Origin: DASPKM01 sp035628135
Lineage (GTDB): Bacteria; Bacteroidota; Bacteroidia; Chitinophagales; Chitinophagaceae
Length of the DNA: 64,000 nucleotides
Direction of reading: 5' to 3'
Assembly: GCA_035628135.1 (NCBI GenBank)
Contig: DASPKM010000005.1
Location: 62,001 to 126,000, forward strand
The position numbers and the translations under genes are program-made. The notes beneath the pieces were generated by a model. The model was given only the letters and a program-made list of their open reading frames with translations. It was not told where the DNA came from and did no database searches. Numbering within the stretch: the stretch's first letter is position 1; each line of letters begins with the position of its first letter. Shown here piece by piece: positions 1 through 7,046 of the stretch.

Positions 1-84
1 GGCAAAGCCGCATCTAAAAGAGGGGGTGCAAGAAAAAGCGCATCGAAGCGCGGCAGGAAAACAGCTTCTAAAGGAGGAAGGTAA
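1..84 (+). CDS. C-terminal end of a protein with a Lys/Arg/Ala/Gly/Ser tail (partial)
   Basis: Frame 1 is open from the window edge to a TAA at 82-84. The 27 residues seen are almost only Gly, Lys, Ala, Ser and Arg, with KRG and ASK units repeated. Such tails bind DNA and occur on histone H1-like proteins and on some bacterial Ku proteins. A Ku would fit the LigD genes nearby, but no folded part is visible here, so the identity is open. It converges on the topoisomerase IB gene. Confidence 0.55.
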   Translation, partial: GKAASKRGGARKSASKRGRKTASKGGR

Positions 85-139
85 TTAAGAAATTTCTATC
101 ATTAACCGGTGGCTGGCTGCTGTATAGTGGCCGGCCAAT

Positions 140-1219
140 TTATTTTAATGTTTCCAATATTTTCATCAATATTTTCTCCTCTTGCGTGAGGTCTGTTTTA
201 TTATCGCATTCCTCTATCATTTCCAATTGCTTCAGGTGCTTGTCCAATGCGCTTTCTTCATATAACCTCAGGATGCCCGGGTGTACATAATATTTTTTGC
301 AGATAGCCCTGCTATTGCCCAGCTTCTTGCTTACTTCATCCAGCGCGGCAACGATATTTTTTTTGCATTCGGTAGCCGATGCTGCCTGTCCAACGGTTTT
401 GAACACCTGCATAATCGCTAATGTTCCGGCCCAGGTGCGGAAGTCCTTAGCGGTAAAATCCTGGCCGGTAGCCTCTTTGATGTATGCGTTCAGCGTGCCG
501 GAATCGATCGACTTTCGGGTACCATCAGCATCGAAGTATTGAAACAACTCTTTTCCTGATATGTCCTTGCATGCCTGTACGATCTTCGCGAGCTTTTTGC
601 TGCGCACGGTGATATTGTGATAAATGCCTTTTTTCCCTTTGAAAGAAAAGGAAAGCGTGTTGCCTTTGATGGAAACGTGACTGTCTTTTAGCGTGGTGAG
701 CCCGTAGGAGCCATACATCTTTTCATAACTTTCATTGCCTACACGTATATATGTCCTTTCCATAAGGCTGACCATGGTAGCCAGCACTTTTCGTTCTGTA
801 AGTTCCTTTTCGCATATGTCTTTTTCCACTATTAGTCTAAGGCCGGGCAATGCTTTGCCGAACTCGTACATCCTGTGAAATTTCGTTTCATTGCGCAGCG
901 CATGCCACGATGGATGGTATTTATATTGTTTGCGGCCACGCACATCGAAGCCGGTTGCCTGCAGATGGCCGTTTTGGCTGTAGCAGATCCATACATTGGT
1001 CCAGGCCGGCGGAATTACCAGTTTCCTGATGCGTTCTAACAAGGCCTTGTCACGCACCGGCTTGTTGTTGTACATATAGCTGAAGCCGCTTCCCTTTTTG
1101 ATGCGGGTAATGCCGGGGTCTGTATCGGACACGTACCGCAGGTCCGCGGCCTTCGCGGCCTTCACAGGATCCTGGTGGATCTTAAGCATTTCTTTGTGCG
1201 GCAGGTTGATCGTTTCCAT
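140..1219 (-). CDS. DNA topoisomerase IB (poxvirus-like)
   Basis: This 359-residue protein has the layout of bacterial poxvirus-type topoisomerase IB, which relaxes supercoils by nicking one strand through a 3'-phosphotyrosine. The N-terminal domain contains the GxGFSY and VIPPAW segments. The catalytic domain carries KDFRTWAGT at about residue 258, and the C-terminal NSRAICKKYYVHP motif places the nucleophile at about Tyr311. Length is normal for the family and the start is ATG. It is separated by 2 nt from the upstream iron-permease-like gene, so the two are probably cotranscribed. Such enzymes often travel with LigD and ferritin-like stress proteins, as here. Confidence 0.93.
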   Translation of the reverse strand: METINLPHKEMLKIHQDPVKAAKAADLRYVSDTDPGITRIKKGSGFSYMYNNKPVRDKALLERIRKLVIPPAWTNVWICYSQNGHLQATGFDVRGRKQYKYHPSWHALRNETKFHRMYEFGKALPGLRLIVEKDICEKELTERKVLATMVSLMERTYIRVGNESYEKMYGSYGLTTLKDSHVSIKGNTLSFSFKGKKGIYHNITVRSKKLAKIVQACKDISGKELFQYFDADGTRKSIDSGTLNAYIKEATGQDFTAKDFRTWAGTLAIMQVFKTVGQAASATECKKNIVAALDEVSKKLGNSRAICKKYYVHPGILRLYEESALDKHLKQLEMIEECDNKTDLTQEEKILMKILETLK

Positions 1220-1221
1220 AT

Positions 1222-1746
1222 TTACTCAGCGGGGGTTTTTTTCGCGTCGGTCCTTTTTGCCGCGGTGGTTTTTCTGCGGGTGGCTTTTTCCTTATGGTAA
1301 TCATCGGCTTCATCGACCGAGTGTGAACTGTACAGGTCATCCTCTCTTTCCGCGAGGTCAGCCAGCTTTACGTAGAATTTCTTCAACACCATCAGTTCGT
1401 CTTCTGTAAGGTCTTCCACGTCGATCAGGCGGTTGCTTGCTTTTTTGTTGCATGCGATCAGCTCATTTAATTTTAGTTGTATGGCCGCGGTGTCTTTGTT
1501 TTGCGTTTGCTGGATGATGAACACCATCAGAAAGGTGATGATGGTAGTACCGGTATTGATGACCAGCTGCCAGGTATCTGAAAAATTAAAGATGGGCCCG
1601 CTGGCGGCCCAGATCAACACGATCAGAAAAGCTATTATCAGGGATACGGGCCTGCCCGCTATGCGGGTAATTTTAGAAGCGATGCTGCCATATAGCCGGG
1701 CGGTACGCAGTGTCGATTCGGGCAGGTGGTAAGTGTTGTTTTTCAT
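1222..1746 (-). CDS. Low-affinity iron permease family membrane protein
   Basis: A 174-residue protein. Residues 20-90 hold two hydrophobic helices around a short polar turn (PVSLIIAFLIVLIWAASGP, then a TIITFLMVFIIQQTQNKD block), the pattern of the small bacterial low-affinity Fe/Cu permease family. The IQQTQNKDTAAIQLKLNEL stretch is typical of that family. The last 30 residues are a Lys/Thr/Arg-rich tail, which resembles the basic tails of neighbouring proteins. Transport of iron is assumed from the family name and is not well proven for bacterial members. It lies between SemiSWEET and topoisomerase IB with gaps of 6 and 2 nt, suggesting one operon. Confidence 0.8.
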   Translation of the reverse strand: MKNNTYHLPESTLRTARLYGSIASKITRIAGRPVSLIIAFLIVLIWAASGPIFNFSDTWQLVINTGTTIITFLMVFIIQQTQNKDTAAIQLKLNELIACNKKASNRLIDVEDLTEDELMVLKKFYVKLADLAEREDDLYSSHSVDEADDYHKEKATRRKTTAAKRTDAKKTPAE

Positions 1747-1752
1747 TTTTTG

Positions 1753-2022
1753 CTAGTTTTTACTTTTATATATCTGCCGCAATGTGATCATGGTAACATT
1801 TTGCAGCAAGGAAAAACTATTGGTGACTATGATTGGCCAGTCCGACCTCAGAATGCCGTAATAAATCCACAAAATCAATCCGCCCATCAGTACGATCAGC
1901 ATACCTATCGGGACCTCGTCCGGCTTCTTATCCTTTATCAACTTTATCAGCGGCGGCAATAAGGAACAGGCGGTAAATGCGCCCGCCACAATTCCTATCC
2001 ATTTAGCGTCAATCCATTCCAT
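1753..2022 (-). CDS. SemiSWEET-type sugar transporter
   Basis: An 89-residue protein with three predicted membrane helices and one MtN3/PQ-loop repeat, including the SLLPPLIKLIKDKKPDEVP segment and a Trp/Tyr-rich second helix (GGLILWIYYGIL). Bacterial SemiSWEETs work as dimers and move small sugars by facilitated diffusion. I chose the ATG at 2022. An in-frame TTG four codons upstream is possible but unnecessary. It is followed 6 nt later by the iron-permease-like gene. Confidence 0.85.
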   Translation of the reverse strand: MEWIDAKWIGIVAGAFTACSLLPPLIKLIKDKKPDEVPIGMLIVLMGGLILWIYYGILRSDWPIIVTNSFSLLQNVTMITLRQIYKSKN

Positions 2023-2033
2023 AATATTATACA

Positions 2034-2066
2034 ATAAAAAAAGTCAGACCATAAAAGTCTGACTTT
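2034..2066 (-). terminator. Intrinsic terminator after the DUF892 gene
   Basis: A 10-bp perfect stem (AAAGTCAGAC / GTCTGACTTT, arms 2040-2049 and 2057-2066) with a 7-nt loop is followed on the minus strand by a T run (complement of 2035-2040). It lies between the DUF892 stop at 2109 and the SemiSWEET start. Confidence 0.8.
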
Positions 2067-2108
2067 ACAAAAACCCAAACCAACCCTATGAGCAAAAGTT
2101 TAGTCGCT

Positions 2109-2765
2109 TTATTCTTCTTCAGTGCTGGCACCTTCCATTTCAGCCTCCATGTTGATATCGTTTTCCGCGATATAGGTGAGCAACTGGTCTGTATCTTTTT
2201 CTTCCTGCAATGTTTGTTCCAGTATTTCGGCAAGTTCGGGGCGGTTCATGGTATGGGCCAGTTGAACCAGGCCGCCGTAAGTTGCAATTTCGTAGTGTTC
2301 TACTTTCTGGGCGGCCATGATCAGTGCAACGTCGCGCGTCATGCTGCCATCCTCGGTTTCTTCAATGATCTCTTCTGCTTCCCGGATGAGGCCGTCCATG
2401 GCTTCGCATTTTTTAGCCTGGGGTTTTTTGCCCAGCATTTCAAAAACCTGCTCGAGCCTTTTTGTCTGCTCTTCTGTAACAGCAGTATGATCTTCAAAGG
2501 CTTGTTGCAATTCTTCGGTAGTCGCTTTCTTTTGCATTTTGGGCAAGGCTTTCAATAGCGCTTTTTCTGCCCAGTACATGTCTCTTACCTGGTCGTGGAA
2601 GAATTTTTCCAACAAGGGAAGATTTTTATTGCCTGCCTGCAGGCCGCCGCTATTACCGCTGCGTGAACCACCGGAGGATGATTTTTTCCGGCCGTTGCCA
2701 GAAGACGAACTTTTGGAAGCTGACTTCTTTGAAGAAGACGATTTTGATCTGGATGTCTTAGCCAT
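2109..2765 (-). CDS. DUF892 ferritin-like stress protein (YciE/YciF type)
   Basis: A protein of 218 residues. The first 45 are a Lys/Ser/Gly-rich disordered tail. The rest is the DUF892 four-helix ferritin-like domain, with LEKFFHDQVRDMYWAEKALLKALPKM, EQTKRLEQVFEMLGKKP and a late KVEHYEIATYGGL helix carrying the expected Glu/His metal-ligand candidates. Members are induced by stress and may bind a di-metal centre, but no reaction is established. I chose the ATG at 2765, where the basic tail begins. An upstream TTG is less likely. No ribosome-binding site is visible. The only RNA element above it on this strand is the TPP riboswitch and terminator at 2846-2978. Confidence 0.9.
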   Translation of the reverse strand: MAKTSRSKSSSSKKSASKSSSSGNGRKKSSSGGSRSGNSGGLQAGNKNLPLLEKFFHDQVRDMYWAEKALLKALPKMQKKATTEELQQAFEDHTAVTEEQTKRLEQVFEMLGKKPQAKKCEAMDGLIREAEEIIEETEDGSMTRDVALIMAAQKVEHYEIATYGGLVQLAHTMNRPELAEILEQTLQEEKDTDQLLTYIAENDINMEAEMEGASTEEE

Positions 2766-2845
2766 ATAAAAAATTTTTTTGCTGTTAGTTATCTGCAAAT
2801 CAGTTTAAAAAAATATGCCACCCCAAATTGAAATCGAGGTTGCAT

Positions 2846-2872
2846 AAAAAAGTCCCCCGTTAAACGAGGGAC
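2846..2872 (-). terminator. Terminator directly after the TPP aptamer
   Basis: An 8-bp stem with one G-U pair (arms 2852-2859 and 2865-2872), a 5-nt loop, then six T on the minus strand (complement of 2846-2851). It begins 8 nt after the closing helix of the TPP aptamer, the usual place for a riboswitch expression platform, and lies 81 nt before the DUF892 start. Confidence 0.8.
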
Positions 2873-2880
2873 CCTAAGTA

Positions 2881-2978
2881 TTTCTCTTCATAATCCCTCC
2901 GCCGGCATTACCCGGATCAGGTGCTTGTGGGTATGATCTCAGACCTCTATTTTCACATAGGCCACCCCAAAAGAGAAA
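2881..2978 (-). promoter_or_regulatory. TPP riboswitch (THI element) without a thiamine gene
   Basis: Read on the minus strand, the element has the conserved parts in order: GGGGTGGCC, CTGAGATCATACCC, CACCTGATCCGGGTAATG and CCGGCGGAGGGA. The P1 helix is perfect, TTTCTCTT (2971-2978) with AAGAGAAA (2881-2888). This aptamer binds thiamine pyrophosphate and normally sits before thiamine synthesis or transport genes. Here the only gene downstream on this strand is the DUF892 protein, past a terminator. Confidence 0.93.
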
Positions 2979-3169
2979 TACGTGTAATGCTGAATATACT
3001 GGAAACTTCGTGCCAGAAGTGTGACCGGTTAGCAGTACTCACCTCTCACAAGTCGCTACTCACTACTCGCACCCTTGTAGATGAATTTCCTCAGAAGCCA
3101 TGCTACAGCCCAGACCGTAATTTCCGCAGATAGCATGGTATTAGTTTTGAAAAGATTAGGTTAAAGAAA

Positions 3170-3667
3170 ATGCTTATGCTGACGGCAAACGACCTGGACT
3201 TTCTCCGTGAGAGGATCGATGAGCTCCGATCCGCGCTTTTTTTTAATACCAGCAATGCTGTATTGAAATTACCTACCTGCATCATCAGCACGTTACAGAT
3301 GGACGAAGCAGGGCAGGTTTGGTTTTTTGTGAACAGGCCCGAACAATATCTGCATGAATTTGATAGAGAATTTCCTGCGCGACTCGACTTTTTCAGGAAA
3401 GGAAAGCGATTTTTCCTGCACCTGACCGGGAAGGCATACATTATATCGGACCCCGAGGAACTGAATGAACTTATTAATGTTACCGACGATGTCAAGCAAA
3501 AGGCGATGTCGCACATGGTGCTGATAAAATTCAAGATCGCCACTGCTAACTATTATGAGCGCCCTGTGCCAGGTAAAAGTATTGTGCAGAAAGTGCGCAT
3601 GCAACTGAGCCGTTTGTTGTTCCGGGAAAAATATAGTTATAAACCTTACCTGGAGCCAACGTATTAA
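3170..3667 (+). CDS. Pyridoxamine 5'-phosphate oxidase-fold (general stress type) protein
   Basis: A 165-residue protein of the split-barrel flavin-binding fold found in general-stress PPOX-like proteins. Visible marks are the strand pair CIISTLQMDEAGQVWFFVNR, the RFFLHLTGKAYIISDPEEL segment (fold core and acidic turn) and a C-terminal helix. The family binds FMN or F420; the substrate is unknown here. ATG at 3170 or 3176 are both possible. A TAGTTTTG box at 3142-3149 matches the -7 element of Bacteroidota promoters, although no clear TTG is found at the right distance upstream. Neighbours are stress proteins. Confidence 0.75.
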   Translation: MLMLTANDLDFLRERIDELRSALFFNTSNAVLKLPTCIISTLQMDEAGQVWFFVNRPEQYLHEFDREFPARLDFFRKGKRFFLHLTGKAYIISDPEELNELINVTDDVKQKAMSHMVLIKFKIATANYYERPVPGKSIVQKVRMQLSRLLFREKYSYKPYLEPTY

Positions 3668-3752
3668 TTCAAACAGCTGGTTTACAGCCTCATCCAAATG
3701 TAGTGGCTTTAAAATTGCACTCATTCTTTTTTTCTTAACCAAAATCCCGATT

Positions 3753-3959
3753 ATGGCAACGAACGAAAGAAAACAAGGCGGTCAGGGTCGCGGCAGCGAA
3801 AATGACAGCAACAAGAGCAACAGTTCATCCGGAAGGCAATCATCCGGCAGGGATCAAAAAACCGGACGGTCTGGCAACGACAACTCCTCCGGCAGGGGTA
3901 AATCTTCCTCTGGTTCAGAAGGCAGCAGCCAGGACCGCGGACGGGGAAGCAACCGTTAA
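3753..3959 (+). CDS. Small disordered Gly/Ser/Arg/Asn/Gln protein
   Basis: A 68-residue reading frame from ATG 3753 to TAA 3959, composed almost wholly of G, S, R, N, Q, K, D and E. There is no hydrophobic core and no Cys, with repeated SSGR and GRG units. It recalls hydrophilic stress proteins of the GsiB/KGG kind, but there is no sequence motif strong enough to name a family. It is bracketed by stress genes and followed by a good terminator, which supports it being expressed. It could still be a chance frame. Confidence 0.5.
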   Translation: MATNERKQGGQGRGSENDSNKSNSSSGRQSSGRDQKTGRSGNDNSSGRGKSSSGSEGSSQDRGRGSNR

Positions 3960-3986
3960 CAATTTTCCGGTCCACTCTTCAAACAT

Positions 3987-4014
3987 CTTCACCTCTGCTT
4001 CGGCGGAGGTGAAG
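3987..4014 (+). terminator. Terminator hairpin with a UUCG loop
   Basis: A 12-bp stem (one G-U pair) closes on the stable TTCG tetraloop: arm CTTCACCTCTGC at 3987-3998, arm GCGGAGGTGAAG at 4003-4014, followed by ATTGTTATT. It lies 27 nt after the small disordered gene. The T tract is weak, so efficiency is uncertain. Confidence 0.65.
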
Positions 4015-4069
4015 ATTGTTATTGGTGTAAGCGGCAATTTTCGGCACCATTCTTCGTTTATTATAAACC

Positions 4070-4537
4070 ATGCTCATGGATAATTTTAAGAAAATAATCG
4101 AAGTAATCAACGACCTGATCAAGATAAATAAGGACAGGGAAGAAGGTTACGTAAAGGCCAGCCGCGAGCTGACGCCCGCGGAACACAACCTGCGCGGCGT
4201 GTTTGAACGCAAAGCACAGGAAAGCAGGAACAACGTATTGCAATTGCAACACAAGGCCGAGGAAGTAGGCGCCCAGGCAAATGATGAAATAGCAACAAGC
4301 GGCAGCGTTTCCGGCGCTATTTACAGGGTTTGGATGGACCTTAAGCGAGCAGTAACCGGCAACGATGCAAGATCGATTTTAGAATCCTGCGAAACCGGCG
4401 AAAAGGCTGCGCAGAAATGTTATGCCGATGCATTGAATGAAAAAGAATTGCCGGAGGATGTCAGCACCATCATCCGCGAACAAAAAAAATCCATCGACGA
4501 ATCAGAACAGGAACTTAGAAAGCTGATAGCAAGTTAA
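4070..4537 (+). CDS. DUF2383 / PA2169 family four-helix-bundle protein
   Basis: A 155-residue all-helical protein. The N-terminal motif IIEVINDLIKINKDREEGYVKAS followed by a long ELTPAEHNLRGVFERKAQE helix is the DUF2383 (PA2169-type) signature, a ferritin-like four-helix bundle. The second half (LKRAVTGNDARSILESCETGEKAAQKCY) supplies the other two helices. Function is unknown; members are stress-linked. Two in-frame ATG codons (4070, 4076) are possible starts. The gene converges on the outer-membrane receptor gene, whose stop is 2 nt away. Confidence 0.85.
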   Translation: MLMDNFKKIIEVINDLIKINKDREEGYVKASRELTPAEHNLRGVFERKAQESRNNVLQLQHKAEEVGAQANDEIATSGSVSGAIYRVWMDLKRAVTGNDARSILESCETGEKAAQKCYADALNEKELPEDVSTIIREQKKSIDESEQELRKLIAS

Positions 4538-4539
4538 AG

Positions 4540-6951
4540 TTATAAGTTGTCATCAAACTCGATCTCTTCCTTCACATTCTTCTTTACTCCAAACCGGTAG
4601 CTTATTCCAAAGTAAATGATCCTGCCATCCCTGCGGCCAATGGACGTTTGGTGGAAATAAGGCGTTTCTATTGCGTTTTTTTGGCGCAGCGATTTGAGAA
4701 TGTCCGAAACCGTTAGCGTCACCGATAATTTTCCTTTCAACAGGTCTTGGCGGAAGCCGCCGTTCATGCTTACAGCAGGGTATACCCGACCTTGCGGCGT
4801 GAGCCTGGCGGAGCGGTGATTGATCATGAACTGCATCATGCTGCCCTTGCCGAAGTTCATATTGACATTTAAAGTAGTGGAGGCGGATACAATCGATTTG
4901 TTGGCGCCATATCCAAGATTTACCGCATTGATGCGGTTGTAGAAAATATTCGAGCTCAGGTTTGCATTCAACCATTTGCCTGCTTTAGCGGAAAAGATCA
5001 TTTCCAATCCCGCAGACTGATCATTGCTGAGATTCTGCTCGGTGGTGAGCAGCACGGAATCGTTCAATGGAATGGTAACAGTAGTAAAACCGTCCTTTTC
5101 ATACCTGTAATATAAACTGGGTACAAAACTGAATTGATGGTTCTGCCATTTAAAGCCGAACTCAACCGAATGAATGATCTCCGGCAATAACGCAGGATTG
5201 CCTGCGGAAAGGTTGCGAGGGTCTTGGTATGTAGGGAAGGGATTTAGCTCATCCGCATCGGGACGGTTGACGCGTTTGCTGTAATTCAATTGCAATTCCT
5301 TGTCGTCTCCCAATTTATAAGATAAATGAATGGTGGGATACACCTTGAAATAACGGTTATCGATGGATGAATCAATGGTGGTAAGATGTCCTTTGATCAT
5401 GGCTTGTTCCAGCCGCACGCCCACCGAATAACCGAACCTTTCATAATCCCTTTGATAAGTTCCGTATACTGCATGCAAATGCTCCTTGTACATAAAGCGG
5501 TTGGAGCGCAGTGAATCCATTATAAATTGCTTAAGCGAAATGTCATAGGCCTCGCCATAAAAATCGAGGTCTGCATCGTTGTAAGATCCATCGTAACCTG
5601 CCTGCAGTCTTGATTGTTCGGTAAGCTGGTTGGTGTAATCGATGGTAAGCTGGCGCTGGCGCTCCGCCTCTTTGATAATGGTATTGTCGAAAGTTCTGGG
5701 CGCGGCAGGATAGAAATAAATATTGGTGAAGCGGTTGTCTTCTTTGTCGACCGTTGATTCTGCGGTGAACTCAACATTCAACGAGTGGTCCTCGCCGGCA
5801 AACTCACGCTGGTACGCGATGGTTACCAATTTTTCCCATTCACTGTCGGGTCCTTGTCGCCAGCGGTCGTAATGCTCGGTCAATTGGCGTTGCGCATCGA
5901 AGGTGCTGCGGTTAATGACCTCGTTGCGCGTAAGCCTGCGCGTATAATAGCTGCCTGATACGTCCAGGCTGTTGCGTTCGTCGATGGTATAGTTGATGCC
6001 GCCATTCACTACATGCACGATAACTGGCCGCATGCGGGAATAATTCTCTTCATCATAATGCAAATAAGTTCGGCCCGATGAATCGATCAGGGTGCGATCT
6101 ATGCTGTTATAGCGGATACGCGTATCCTGCCTTGCACTGTAAGTACCGAACAGGTTTATTTTACGGGGATTGTAATTGAGCGCTAAATTGCCATTGTAGC
6201 GGTGGCGGTTGCCTGCATTGGCAGTGACCGTTCCATTGAACCCGTTCTTTGTATTCTTTTTTAATACGATATTGATAATGCCCGATGTACCGTCGGGCCG
6301 GTAGCGTGCGGAAGGATTCGTGATGATCTCGATCCTTTCGATAGAACCCGCAGGCAGTTGTTGCAAAACCTCGGCCCTCGACCTGCCCATGAGCGGCGTG
6401 GGCTTTCCATTGATCAATATCATCACATCCGATGAGCCGCGCAGGCTTACTACGCCATCCAGGTCAACCTCAACAGATGGAATATTTTTTAAGATGTCCG
6501 ATGCGGTGCCGGTTTTGTTCATAATGTCCTGGTCAACATTGTACACTTTGCGATCGATGGAAGTGTTCATCATCGATTTTTTTCCCGCAACCACTACTTC
6601 GTCCAGCTCTTTTGGCCCACCTGAAAGATCGAATTGCCCAAGGGTAAGTTTTTTAATGTTGGCGTCGATGCTAAAGGGCTTGCTGTGCAGTGCGTTAAGT
6701 CCTATGAAAGTGATGCGGAGTACATAATTTCCCGGTGGTATCTTCTCAAAAATGAACCTGCCTTTATCATCTGTAATAGCGGCCCCGGCATTGGCGCTGT
6801 CAGGCAATTGCAGGAGCAAAACGCTTGCAAACTCAATGGGAAGCTTTCCTTTTTCCACAACGGTCCCTGAAATATCCGCCCCTGCCTGGGCTATGCCTGC
6901 CAAAGCAAATAACAGGATGCATGCAGTAAGGATGATCTTCCTGGGTAGCAT
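4540..6951 (-). CDS. TonB-dependent receptor-like outer-membrane protein with CarboxypepD N-domain
   Basis: A protein of 803 residues if it starts at ATG 6951, which gives a clean signal peptide (MLPRKIILTACILLFALAG...QA). Next come a carboxypeptidase-like beta-sandwich repeat (ISGTVVEKGKLPIEFASVLL), a plug domain (LKNIPSVEVDLDGVVSLRGSS; ASGSIERIEIITNPSARY-like segment with GIINIVLKKN) and an OMP_b-brl_3-type barrel rich in alternating aromatic strands. It is probably an importer or surface protein of unknown ligand. The longer reading frame (to 7044) would put 31 non-signal residues ahead of the signal peptide, so I reject it. Divergent from the GH2 gene. Confidence 0.88.
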   Translation of the reverse strand: MLPRKIILTACILLFALAGIAQAGADISGTVVEKGKLPIEFASVLLLQLPDSANAGAAITDDKGRFIFEKIPPGNYVLRITFIGLNALHSKPFSIDANIKKLTLGQFDLSGGPKELDEVVVAGKKSMMNTSIDRKVYNVDQDIMNKTGTASDILKNIPSVEVDLDGVVSLRGSSDVMILINGKPTPLMGRSRAEVLQQLPAGSIERIEIITNPSARYRPDGTSGIINIVLKKNTKNGFNGTVTANAGNRHRYNGNLALNYNPRKINLFGTYSARQDTRIRYNSIDRTLIDSSGRTYLHYDEENYSRMRPVIVHVVNGGINYTIDERNSLDVSGSYYTRRLTRNEVINRSTFDAQRQLTEHYDRWRQGPDSEWEKLVTIAYQREFAGEDHSLNVEFTAESTVDKEDNRFTNIYFYPAAPRTFDNTIIKEAERQRQLTIDYTNQLTEQSRLQAGYDGSYNDADLDFYGEAYDISLKQFIMDSLRSNRFMYKEHLHAVYGTYQRDYERFGYSVGVRLEQAMIKGHLTTIDSSIDNRYFKVYPTIHLSYKLGDDKELQLNYSKRVNRPDADELNPFPTYQDPRNLSAGNPALLPEIIHSVEFGFKWQNHQFSFVPSLYYRYEKDGFTTVTIPLNDSVLLTTEQNLSNDQSAGLEMIFSAKAGKWLNANLSSNIFYNRINAVNLGYGANKSIVSASTTLNVNMNFGKGSMMQFMINHRSARLTPQGRVYPAVSMNGGFRQDLLKGKLSVTLTVSDILKSLRQKNAIETPYFHQTSIGRRDGRIIYFGISYRFGVKKNVKEEIEFDDNL

Positions 6952-7046
6952 TCGGCAAAGGTATCTATTTACGGGGTGTTGCTGTGAAAGGTGGCCTTCA
7001 TTGGCGTAATATTCGCTGTTGATTAGGCAGCTTATACGTTTCACGC

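Noticed and set aside
6956..6963. TACCTTTG box in front of the receptor start
   Set aside because: It matches the -7 box, but no TTG lies at the proper distance upstream and it would leave the ATG before or at the start of transcription.
6952..7044. N-terminal extension of the outer-membrane receptor
   Set aside because: The signal peptide starts at 6951, and the extra 31 residues have no signal character.
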